Source: an uncultured Pseudomonadota bacterium (lineage in GTDB: Bacteria > Pseudomonadota > Gammaproteobacteria > Ga0077536). Taken from it: DNA of 64,000 nt. Within the stretch, counting starts at the first letter, position 1. Every line of letters starts with the position of its first letter. The stretch spans positions 31,554 to 95,553 of the forward strand of contig CACEAA010000002.1 of assembly GCA_902557415.1 (NCBI GenBank). The letters run 5' to 3'. Below the pieces are notes generated by a model. It saw only the letters and a list, made by a program, of their open reading frames with translations, had not been told where the DNA came from and searched no databases. The position numbers were made by a program, and so were the translations under genes. Of the stretch, positions 17,138 to 24,975 are shown one piece after another.

Positions 17138-17596
17138 ATGAGAATGGAAAAATTATTATCGTATCACGCGAATTTGCTGCCCGGGTTAGATGTCGGTGAG
17201 GGTCCTTTTGGGAACAGGCTAATAGTCGAAGTCGAGGGTGGCGAATTTGAAGGTCCTAAGCTAAAGGGAACCATCAGAAAACATGCTGCCGCGGACTGGT
17301 TAACACTTCGTGAGGACTACGGACACCTTGACGTGAGAGCTACCTTTGAAACACATGATGGTGCTTATATATTTGTAGAATACAAAGGTAAACTCGAGAT
17401 GACTGCTGCAGTGCAAGCCGCCCTGAGCACAGGAGAAGGTTCTACAGAAATCGGTGATCAATACTTCTTTACAGAGATACTTATGCAAACCGGTGACGAG
17501 CGATACAAATGGGTGAACAATATTATATGTGTAGGTCAAGGGAGAATTCTTCCTGGGCGTGTGGAGTATGATGTCTATCAAGCTATGAATGACTAA
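17138..17596 (+). CDS. DUF3237 family protein
   Basis: A 152-residue protein with the DUF3237 pattern: an N-terminal GNRLIVEVEGGEFEGPKLKG strand pair, then DWLTLREDYGHLDVRATFET, and a later RYKWVNN segment followed by G-x-V-x-Y. It is a small beta-barrel of unknown biochemical function that often sits near oxidoreductase genes. The start is supported by GGAGG eight bases upstream. It lies between the acyl-CoA dehydrogenase and the luciferase-like monooxygenase on the same strand. Confidence 0.85.
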   Translation: MRMEKLLSYHANLLPGLDVGEGPFGNRLIVEVEGGEFEGPKLKGTIRKHAAADWLTLREDYGHLDVRATFETHDGAYIFVEYKGKLEMTAAVQAALSTGEGSTEIGDQYFFTEILMQTGDERYKWVNNIICVGQGRILPGRVEYDVYQAMND

Positions 17597-17625
17597 TGCG
17601 ATAATATCTAGGGCAAAACTAAATT

Positions 17626-18732
17626 ATGAAATTCGGTTTATTCTATGAACTATCAACTCCTCGGCCTTTTACTACCGAGAATCAACGTATGGTCATTGAA
17701 AACGCAATTGAGCAAACAGTACTCGCTGATCAGTTGGGCTTTTCGAGCGTATGGTGCGTAGAGCATCATTTTCTTGAAGAATACAGTCATTCTAGCTGTC
17801 CCGATATGTTTCTCACTGCGGTAGCTAGAGAAACTAAGGATATTCGAGTGTGCTTTGGCATTGGAACTTGCGTTCCCGCAATGCACTCTCCTATCCGATG
17901 GGCCGAAAAAGCTGCTTATCTTGACATGCTTTCCAATGGACGCGTTGAGTTCGGCACGGGACGCTCTTCTACTTGGAATGAACTCGGCGGCTTTGAGGCT
18001 AATGTTGATGATACAAAAAAAAGCTGGGACGAGTACTGCCGGGTCATACCCAAAATGTGGACTCAAGAGAGATTTTCGTATGAAGGTAATTATTTCAGTA
18101 TGCCAGAGCGGTGCATCCTACCTAAGCCAGTGCAACAACCCCATCCCCCTATGTGGGTAGCAGTCACTGCTCCTGGCACCGAGTTAGATGCAGCTGATAG
18201 AGGTATGGGCGCGTTGATTCTTTCTATATCTGATGTTGAACGCAATGTTCCCAGAATTCAAGAGTACCGGGAACATATAAAAAAATGTGAGCCCGTAGGT
18301 GAATTTATTAACGACCAAGTGGCAATCGCTAATTGGATGTATTGTCACGAAGACAGTGAACACGCAAAACAAAAAGGGAACGAGCTGATTGGAACGTTTG
18401 GCTATATGGCGGGCCAAACGGTAGAAATATCTGAGGCGTACCCCGCTAACAGTTACAAAGCTCTTGGCCTGCTAGGCTCTTTAAGGCAGGATCCGAACGC
18501 TCCAGGCGATAAGAAAAATCCGCCTGCAAGTGGACTATGTTTCGGAGATCCGGCTACGATAATCAAAACTATCAAACTCTGGGAAGATGCTGGGGCCGAT
18601 CAGATAATTTTCATGGTCCAAGCGCGCGAGCATTTACCCCAAGAAGAAGTCCTTAAAAGCATGCGTCTTTTCGCGAACGAAGTTATGCCACATTTTAATG
18701 AAGATAAAACACCGATGAAAGCAAGCGCGTGA
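17626..18732 (+). CDS. LLM-class flavin-dependent monooxygenase (luciferase alpha-like)
   Basis: A 368-residue TIM-barrel flavoprotein of the bacterial luciferase family. It opens MKFGLFYEL and carries VWCVEHHFLEEYS, FGIGTCVPAMHSPIRWAE and FGTGRSS, the usual family landmarks. It probably uses reduced FMN supplied by a separate reductase and oxygen to oxidise a carbonyl or similar substrate. The stop overlaps the start of the next gene by four bases (GTGA at 18729-18732), so the two are tightly coupled. The substrate is not identifiable. Confidence 0.9.
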   Translation: MKFGLFYELSTPRPFTTENQRMVIENAIEQTVLADQLGFSSVWCVEHHFLEEYSHSSCPDMFLTAVARETKDIRVCFGIGTCVPAMHSPIRWAEKAAYLDMLSNGRVEFGTGRSSTWNELGGFEANVDDTKKSWDEYCRVIPKMWTQERFSYEGNYFSMPERCILPKPVQQPHPPMWVAVTAPGTELDAADRGMGALILSISDVERNVPRIQEYREHIKKCEPVGEFINDQVAIANWMYCHEDSEHAKQKGNELIGTFGYMAGQTVEISEAYPANSYKALGLLGSLRQDPNAPGDKKNPPASGLCFGDPATIIKTIKLWEDAGADQIIFMVQAREHLPQEEVLKSMRLFANEVMPHFNEDKTPMKASA

Positions 18733-19496
18733 GATATCCAGAGTTACTTTACGGCCGCGGGGATCCTAAAACTATCGCGGTTAGCAAAATCCCTCTTGAT
18801 TTAAAAGATAGTTCTAATATCGACATCGACAATGTTGAGATTTTTTATACATTATATGAACTGAAAATGAGCATTGCTGAGGCAATCTTACCGGCGAGCC
18901 TTCATCCCAGTATTCCAGCTCTTTTCAGTATAACATTCCTCTCCGGAGAGCACGAGACAACTGGGCCCTTCAATCTTGCTTACATTGGTATTGCTTGTCG
19001 TACCGGAATAAAACCGAGACATCTAATAATTAAATCATTTTGTGATAATGATGTCGCTCTCAAACTATTCGCGACACGCTATGGTTTCAATCCATCTTTA
19101 GCGGAGGTTTCGTGCAGAGAAACTTACGACAGAGTGAATGGAAGAATCTGTCATGAAGACCGAATAGTCGCAGATATTAGCATCGGTAATTGCATCCCAC
19201 TCGTTGGATCAGGTGGCGTGGTAAAATATTCACCAGCTTTGAATGCTTGCGCGCTAGATTCTCAGACCAAACTAGTCCAATTTGAAGCGAATTACGAATT
19301 TAAAACAGTCATTCGTGGAGAGCCTTCAGACCAGGTATTCGATTCCAAAGAACTAGGCCATGAAGGCTTGAATACTCATTATCCGGTAGCAGGTACATAT
19401 GCTGTGACAAATATCAATCTCTTACCCGCTCGTTTCCAAGTTGATTTAGTCAATCCAGCTGAAACAGGTGGAGCAAGCAAAATCACGAAAACGTAA
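18729..19496 (+). CDS. Acetoacetate decarboxylase-like protein lacking the usual lysine pair
   Basis: A 255-residue protein with a GTG start inside the stop of the upstream monooxygenase gene. The pattern (an ILPASLHPSIPALFSITF strand, a mid-protein YIGIACRTGIKP strand, then ATRYGFNPSLAEVS) resembles the acetoacetate decarboxylase superfamily, in which 'GRE-x-x-G-F-P-K-K' carries the Schiff-base lysine. Here the motif reads RYGFNPSL, with no lysine at that place. It may therefore be a hydratase, lyase or binding member of the fold. The family call rests on my pattern recognition and should be treated as moderate. Confidence 0.6.
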   Translation: MRYPELLYGRGDPKTIAVSKIPLDLKDSSNIDIDNVEIFYTLYELKMSIAEAILPASLHPSIPALFSITFLSGEHETTGPFNLAYIGIACRTGIKPRHLIIKSFCDNDVALKLFATRYGFNPSLAEVSCRETYDRVNGRICHEDRIVADISIGNCIPLVGSGGVVKYSPALNACALDSQTKLVQFEANYEFKTVIRGEPSDQVFDSKELGHEGLNTHYPVAGTYAVTNINLLPARFQVDLVNPAETGGASKITKT

Positions 19497-19515
19497 CGTG
19501 AAAAATAACGTTGTA

Positions 19516-19535
19516 GCTCCCCACAAAGAGGGAGC
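19516..19535. terminator. Hairpin between convergent genes (possible bidirectional terminator)
   Basis: GCTCCC, an 8-base loop, then GGGAGC, between the stops of the convergent genes ending at 19496 and 19550. On the minus strand an ATTTTT run follows some bases after the stem, but it is not contiguous with it. On the plus strand there is no T-tract. A second weak inverted repeat (AACGT/ACGTT) lies at 19495-19512. Termination here is plausible but not proven by sequence. Confidence 0.4.
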
Positions 19536-19549
19536 CACAAAACCGCTAA

Positions 19550-20632
19550 TTAACGAAATGCCGGCATAACTAATTCAGCGAAATCTCGATATACCTTGTG
19601 TGCCTGATCAGCATCGGGAAGGATATTCAATTCCTTAAGTCCAGATTTTTCCCTGGCTTTCATCTCTTCAATAATTTCTTCTGGTGTACCTGCTAAGCAC
19701 GTAGCCTTTATAGCTTCTGGCGTAACGAATTTCCTTTCCTCCGGCTGCATGTAGGTACAATGACCATCATGTATTTGTCGGAAACGTGCGTCTTCAGGCA
19801 GAGAAAACTTGCTAACTCGATCTACGTATTCTTCCCAGACACTCGCGAAGTGAGCTGGCACCATATCATCATTTTCTCCGTACTTTTTCCAAATCTCATA
19901 GAAAAAATGTAGCTCACATGTCACCCAAGACCCTACCTCATCTATGACTCGGTCATCAGTCAACTTCTCACCTGGACGAAGTACGCAACCCGCAGTCAAT
20001 ACCGACGTTTGGAAGTTTTCATCCAATGTTCGTCCCGCAGCAGCAGCACCGCCATGGATTCGCTCTAGCTTATCCGATATTTCATTCGGAGCACCGCCAA
20101 TCGTGACCCAACCATCGCCGTAAGCTCCAGTCGCCTCTAGTGCTTTAGGTCCATTAGCAGCAACATAAATGGGGATTTTATTATCTAAATTTAAGTAGTA
20201 GCGGTCGCGATGTAAGAACTGGATCTCTTGAGTTCTCCCGCGGAAAGTATAATCTACCGCATCACCATCAAGTAAGGACCGCAAGACCCTCAAGTATTCC
20301 CTGAATTCCTTCACAGGCATTGGATCCTGACCCATTACGCGCATTGCAGTGTGTCCCGTTCCAATCCCTAGGAACGTCCGACCGGGTGCCAACTGATTAA
20401 TAGTACCGATAGAGTGGGCGGTAACTGGAGCAATTCTAGTTCCAGGGATAGCAACACCGGTACCGATTTCAATTCGCTTAGTATTCACCGCAGCAAGCGC
20501 CATCGTTGCGTAGCAATCCGACCAGATCATCTGAGAATCAGGAACCCACGCGCGGTCATAGCCTAATTCCTCAGCATACCTGATTAAGTCCCAACGATTT
20601 ATATTAGGGTCTATAGTCACCGCAAATTTCAT
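19550..20632 (-). CDS. LLM-class flavin-dependent oxidoreductase (Mer-like)
   Basis: A 360-residue luciferase-fold protein. It opens MKFAVTIDPNINRWDL and has the GTGVAIPGTRIAPVTAHSI and FLGIGTGHTAM segments typical of the F420/FMN-dependent subgroup that includes methylene-tetrahydromethanopterin reductase. Its ribosome site is GGAGAGAG before ATG 20632. A near-copy lies directly upstream at 20738-21820; over the first hundred residues I count about 13 differences. Both are in a minus-strand run with an SDR and an acyl-CoA ligase. The flavin type and substrate cannot be told from sequence. Confidence 0.88.
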   Translation of the reverse strand: MKFAVTIDPNINRWDLIRYAEELGYDRAWVPDSQMIWSDCYATMALAAVNTKRIEIGTGVAIPGTRIAPVTAHSIGTINQLAPGRTFLGIGTGHTAMRVMGQDPMPVKEFREYLRVLRSLLDGDAVDYTFRGRTQEIQFLHRDRYYLNLDNKIPIYVAANGPKALEATGAYGDGWVTIGGAPNEISDKLERIHGGAAAAGRTLDENFQTSVLTAGCVLRPGEKLTDDRVIDEVGSWVTCELHFFYEIWKKYGENDDMVPAHFASVWEEYVDRVSKFSLPEDARFRQIHDGHCTYMQPEERKFVTPEAIKATCLAGTPEEIIEEMKAREKSGLKELNILPDADQAHKVYRDFAELVMPAFR

Positions 20633-20737
20633 GTCTCTCTCCTTGGCAATCCGCCTTATCTATTAGTATTGCAAAAATATTATATTTATCTTGGTAGAAT
20701 ATATAGTGCCAGCGTCCTAAACTCTGCCAAACTGATT

Positions 20738-21820
20738 TTATCGGAATGCAGGGATCACGAGTTCCGCGAAATCTCTGTAGACTTTCCGCGCAGTATCCGC
20801 TGAAGGCATAATACTTATGTCTTTTACACCATTCTTCTCTTTTTCCTTTATTTTTTCGATTATTTCATCGGGGCTCCCAACTAAAGCAGAAGCGGCAATA
20901 GCATCTGGTGTCACAAATTTCCTCTCTTCCGGTACTAGATGAGTCGCGTGATCAAGGTGGATCTGCCTAAAGCGGGCGTTTTCTGGTAGCGAATAATTGT
21001 CGACCCGACTGACGTAGTCCTGCCAAAGATTAGCGAAATGTGCTGGTACCAGATCTTCCGGCTCGCCCGCTTTTTTCCAGATCTCATAAAAGAAATGGAG
21101 CTCGGTGGTCACCCACGAGCCAATCTCATCAATTACTCTATCATCTGTTAGTTTGTCTCCCGATCTCAATATACTTGGCGCGGTTAAAAACGATGTAAAA
21201 AAATCGTCACCTATCGTTCGACCAATAGCCTGCGCCCCGCCCTGAATCTGCTCCAAACGACTTGAAATTTCATCTGAATCACCACCTATAGTTACCCAAC
21301 CATCACCGTAAGCCCCTGTCGCCTCGCAAGCTTTTGGACCATTCGCGGCAACATAAATAGGAATAGGGTTATCCAAATTTAAGTAACGACGCTCGCGATG
21401 AAGAAACTGGATTTCCTGAGTTCGCCCCCGATACGTATAGTCTACGGCTTCGCCCCCCAGTAAAGCTCTCAGTACACGCAGGTACTCGCGAAATTCTCGA
21501 ACAGGCATGGGATTTTGACCCATTACTCTCATAGCGGTATGACCAGTACCCAGACCTAGGAAAACTCTCCCAGGAGCTAATTGATTGATTGTGGCGATCG
21601 AATGGGCAGTAACAGGTGCGATCCGCGTACCCGGAATGGAGACTCCTGTGCCAATTTTTATTCTTCGCGTGTTCGCTGCCGCTAAGGCTAAAATCGCGTA
21701 GCAATCTGACCAGATCATTTGAGAATCGGGGACCCATGCGCGGTCGTACCCTAGCTCTTCAGCGTACCTAATGAGATCCCAGTCATTAATATTGGGATCA
21801 ATTATCACAGAGAACTCCAT
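20738..21820 (-). CDS. LLM-class flavin-dependent oxidoreductase (Mer-like), tandem paralogue
   Basis: A 360-residue paralogue of the neighbouring gene, aligning from MEFSVIIDPNIN to the shared ending RDFAELVIPAFR without obvious gaps. An in-frame ATG 36 bases upstream exists, but the ATG at 21820 has GGGGAG upstream and matches the start of its twin. Divergence is greater in the C-terminal half (for example around residues 205-230), where substrate specificity of this family is often set. This suggests tandem duplication followed by specialisation. Confidence 0.88.
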   Translation of the reverse strand: MEFSVIIDPNINDWDLIRYAEELGYDRAWVPDSQMIWSDCYAILALAAANTRRIKIGTGVSIPGTRIAPVTAHSIATINQLAPGRVFLGLGTGHTAMRVMGQNPMPVREFREYLRVLRALLGGEAVDYTYRGRTQEIQFLHRERRYLNLDNPIPIYVAANGPKACEATGAYGDGWVTIGGDSDEISSRLEQIQGGAQAIGRTIGDDFFTSFLTAPSILRSGDKLTDDRVIDEIGSWVTTELHFFYEIWKKAGEPEDLVPAHFANLWQDYVSRVDNYSLPENARFRQIHLDHATHLVPEERKFVTPDAIAASALVGSPDEIIEKIKEKEKNGVKDISIMPSADTARKVYRDFAELVIPAFR

Positions 21821-21921
21821 CGCACCACTCCCCTTGCTATTATAGTACTCAGACAAACAGTAGCACTTTTGATAATCACTTCAAGAACAATTGTTCCAAA
21901 AATATACTGATTATGGGCCGA

Positions 21922-22665
21922 TCACCCTCTACCTATGAGAGGCATTTTCGAGGCCATAACTGTCATGAACTGCACATTAGCTTCCAACGGTAAACTTGCC
22001 ATGTGCAAAACCGCGTTTGCCACGTGTTCGACATCCATCGTTGGCTCTTTCTCTATTGCTCCGTTCGCTTGTTTAACTCCCCGAGTCATAGGTACTGCCA
22101 TTTCCGTTAACGCATTACCAACGTCAATTTGACTACAACAGATATTAAATGGACGTCCGTCTAAAGATAAGCTTTTTGTCAAGCCAGTGATCGCATGCTT
22201 TGTGGTGGTATAAGGTACCGACCCGGGCCTAGGTACTTGCGCCGAGATTGACCCGTTGTTGATAATCCGCCCCCCTTGCGGTGACTGTGCTCGCATTAAT
22301 CGAAAGGCCTGCTGAGCTAACAAAAAGGAACCCGTAACATTGGTTTGCAAAACATCCATCCAGGTCTCATGTGAAATTTCATCTATCAAACAATACGGAC
22401 TTCCGATTCCTGCATTATTAAAAAGTACGTCTATTCTGCCGTGGTCTAACTCAATCTTTACAAAAGCCTGTCTTACCTGCTCTCGATCGGTCACATCACA
22501 TACGAGAACATCAGCAGAAGCCGCGCCAGCAGCAGTCTCTAAAAGAGTACTCTGCTTACGACCCATCAATACCACTGTGTAACCATTTGCTAAAAATTTA
22601 CGTGCAGTAGCACGGCCAATGCCACTACCTGCACCGCTTATTAGCGCAATAGGCAATGCATTCAT
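21922..22665 (-). CDS. Short-chain dehydrogenase/reductase (SDR)
   Basis: A classical SDR of 247 residues. It has the cofactor motif SGAGSGIGRA near the N-terminus, NNAG in the middle, and the catalytic Ser...Tyr-x3-Lys set in NNGSIS and YTTTKHA. It oxidises an alcohol or reduces a carbonyl with NAD(P). Its ATG overlaps the stop of the upstream acyl-CoA ligase by one base (TAATG at 22663-22667), and the luciferase-like pair lies downstream, so all four probably form one operon. The substrate is unknown. Confidence 0.9.
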   Translation of the reverse strand: MNALPIALISGAGSGIGRATARKFLANGYTVVLMGRKQSTLLETAAGAASADVLVCDVTDREQVRQAFVKIELDHGRIDVLFNNAGIGSPYCLIDEISHETWMDVLQTNVTGSFLLAQQAFRLMRAQSPQGGRIINNGSISAQVPRPGSVPYTTTKHAITGLTKSLSLDGRPFNICCSQIDVGNALTEMAVPMTRGVKQANGAIEKEPTMDVEHVANAVLHMASLPLEANVQFMTVMASKMPLIGRG

Positions 22666-24236
22666 TAGTTAACCGCCCTATCACCTTCAGGCCAGAACTT
22701 TTTGCGTATCACTTTCTTGTCAGTTTTACCAACGGCTGTTTTAGGAATTTCATCCCAAAATTCAACTGATTTAGGCGTCTTAACACTTCCGAGCTTATCA
22801 CGACAAACTCTAATTACATCAGTCTCATCAATCATGTGCCCAGGGTTGAGAACTACTATCGCTTTAATCAACTCTCCCCATTTTTCGTCAGGAACTCCTA
22901 TCACTGCGCACTCTAATATTTCAGGCAGTGCTAAGATAGGAGACTCTACTTCAGTTGCAAAGACATTAAATCCGCCAGTTATAATCATGTCTTTCTTTCG
23001 ATCAACGATATATAAAAAATTATCCTGATCTAAATATCCGATATCACCAGTGTGATGCCATCCGAACTGTCTTGCCTCAATATTCGCATCTGGCTTTTCA
23101 AAATAGCCAGGGGTGACCAAAGGTCCTCTGCAACAGATCTCACCTCGCTCACCAATATCCATCACATTACCACTATCATCCAAAATAGAAACTTGGGTAC
23201 ATGAGGTCACTTCCCCGCAGCTTTTCAATCGTTCGGGCTTAATCCCCTTTGCAGCTTCTGCCACAACCTGACAAGAAAGCATTGAAACCAACATGGGCGC
23301 TTCAGCTTGCCCATAACACTGACAGATAACGGGACCAAAAACATCAACACCTCGTTTGAATTTATCAGGAGATACAGGTGCCGCGGCGATCAGAATCTGC
23401 CTTAAACTACTGCAGTCATAATCTCTGACACTGGGATGGTCCAAAAGTGCATAATATGCAGTTGGAGGTAAAAATATGTGCGTAACTCTGTCTCGCTGGA
23501 TACTCTCTAATACTGCAGTGGCATCAAAACTTTTGTGAATCACAGTGGTGCCCGCGACGGGAGCAAAAATATTAATGATAATTCCAGCCGCGTGTGTGAT
23601 TGGCGCCACGGCAAGATGCACAATATCCTCTGTCTGATTATCAACATAGTGTTTGAGTCCGAGTTCGACCATAGTCACTACATTCGCATTATTTATCTCT
23701 ACGCCCTTCGAGGGGCCCGTGGTGCCGCCGGTCGGCCAGCGCGAAAAAATAGCATTCGGATTACCGAAAGGATCTGACCAATCCGGTATTTCAGTAGACA
23801 CCCCTTTTGCACAAAATGCCTGTAACGAGGGATATCCTAAATCTGCACTATCTAGACATATAGCACCTTTCAGATCCGGAATAAGATCGATAGCCTCCTG
23901 TGCCAAATGGGCAACCTCGGTATGAAAAAAAATCCATCGAGTTTTCGTGTAGCGCATATATTCAGCATTGCTACTCGCACTATTTCTTACGTTGACAGGG
24001 ATCCAAGCGCCGCCTGCCCTCAAAATCGAAAAAACACCTATGACCGCCGTCGCATGATTGTGTGAATAAACCGCTACTGAATCACCAAACTCGAAGCCAG
24101 CTGCGTATAGTCCTTTAGCAATATTGTCGATTAATTCTGCGGCCTGCTTATAGGAATACTTTACGTCTTCGCTGACTAAAAAATCTCGATTGGGATTTTT
24201 TCTCACTCCCCTTTCAAAATAATCTATTGGTCTCAT
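22665..24236 (-). CDS. Acyl-CoA synthetase / AMP-dependent ligase
   Basis: A 523-residue adenylate-forming enzyme that activates a carboxylate with ATP and CoA. The P-loop-like motif is SRWPTGGTTGPSKGVE, followed by the YGQAEAP motif, then WHTGDIGYLD, and the hinge and catalytic lysine region DRKKDMIITGGFN and KTAVGKTDKK. The start has a strong GGGAGG site. It heads the operon with the SDR and the two luciferase-like proteins. Fatty, aromatic or terpenoid acid substrates are all possible. Confidence 0.92.
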   Translation of the reverse strand: MRPIDYFERGVRKNPNRDFLVSEDVKYSYKQAAELIDNIAKGLYAAGFEFGDSVAVYSHNHATAVIGVFSILRAGGAWIPVNVRNSASSNAEYMRYTKTRWIFFHTEVAHLAQEAIDLIPDLKGAICLDSADLGYPSLQAFCAKGVSTEIPDWSDPFGNPNAIFSRWPTGGTTGPSKGVEINNANVVTMVELGLKHYVDNQTEDIVHLAVAPITHAAGIIINIFAPVAGTTVIHKSFDATAVLESIQRDRVTHIFLPPTAYYALLDHPSVRDYDCSSLRQILIAAAPVSPDKFKRGVDVFGPVICQCYGQAEAPMLVSMLSCQVVAEAAKGIKPERLKSCGEVTSCTQVSILDDSGNVMDIGERGEICCRGPLVTPGYFEKPDANIEARQFGWHHTGDIGYLDQDNFLYIVDRKKDMIITGGFNVFATEVESPILALPEILECAVIGVPDEKWGELIKAIVVLNPGHMIDETDVIRVCRDKLGSVKTPKSVEFWDEIPKTAVGKTDKKVIRKKFWPEGDRAVN

Positions 24237-24374
24237 AACTGCACCTCCCTATCCTAAAAACTCACCGCAAACAATATTTCTGACGCGTAAGATATCACGC
24301 ACAATACTTGAATGATAAAACTTCTACACAATAAAACATCGAGAATAACATTTAAAAAAGACGCCCTAAAATAT

Positions 24375-24938
24375 CTAGTTTATGCTTCCCTCACCTGCCA
24401 CCATGAGCTCAGGATTAAAACCTTTCTTCTGCGCGATTCGCAGTAGATTGTTATAGAGTTCATTAGAAATACTTTTATCTCTCGCTAATACCCAGAGATA
24501 TTTTCGGTCCGGCGAGCCTACGAGAACAACACTATAATCTGGGTCTATTTCTAACACCCAATAATCACCCCATACCGCTGACAGAAACCCTAGCCAGGCG
24601 GGCGCAAATCGAACTTCCAAGCGAGCGGGGTCAGAGTACTTTTTATTTAACCTACCCTGACCTTTAGCCCGACGTAAGACTCCATCGCGATCCCTACAGG
24701 AATTAATAATACTCATGCGAGCATCAGTAAGCAGAGAGTAAACTGCGGATGGTTCGCTGACGCAAAAATCCTGGAATCGGTTAGGGATAAAAGCGATTTG
24801 GTGCCACGTGCCCATGTAACGCGCTAGCGAAAATCCTACTACTGTCTCTGGTTCACCTTGCGCTATAGATTTCTGAGCAATAAAAAACAGACAGAGGACC
24901 GAGAGAAGTACTCCAGTCTTTTTTGTTTTCGAATTCAC
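24375..24938 (-). CDS. Lipocalin family protein (Blc-like)
   Basis: A 187-residue exported lipocalin. The signal peptide covers about residues 1-26 (hydrophobic core VLLSVLCLFFIA, cleavage after SIA). There is no proper lipobox, so unlike E. coli Blc it is probably a soluble periplasmic protein rather than a lipoprotein. The GxW motif is in YMGTWHQIAFIPNRF, and the later SAVWGDYWVLEID and LWVLARDKSI strands are Blc-like. It likely binds lipids or other hydrophobic ligands in envelope maintenance. It stands alone between the ligase operon and the aldehyde oxidoreductase. Confidence 0.85.
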   Translation of the reverse strand: MNSKTKKTGVLLSVLCLFFIAQKSIAQGEPETVVGFSLARYMGTWHQIAFIPNRFQDFCVSEPSAVYSLLTDARMSIINSCRDRDGVLRRAKGQGRLNKKYSDPARLEVRFAPAWLGFLSAVWGDYWVLEIDPDYSVVLVGSPDRKYLWVLARDKSISNELYNNLLRIAQKKGFNPELMVAGEGSIN

Positions 24939-24975
24939 TCTTTAATGACAACCACTACTAACCCAATTACAATTA

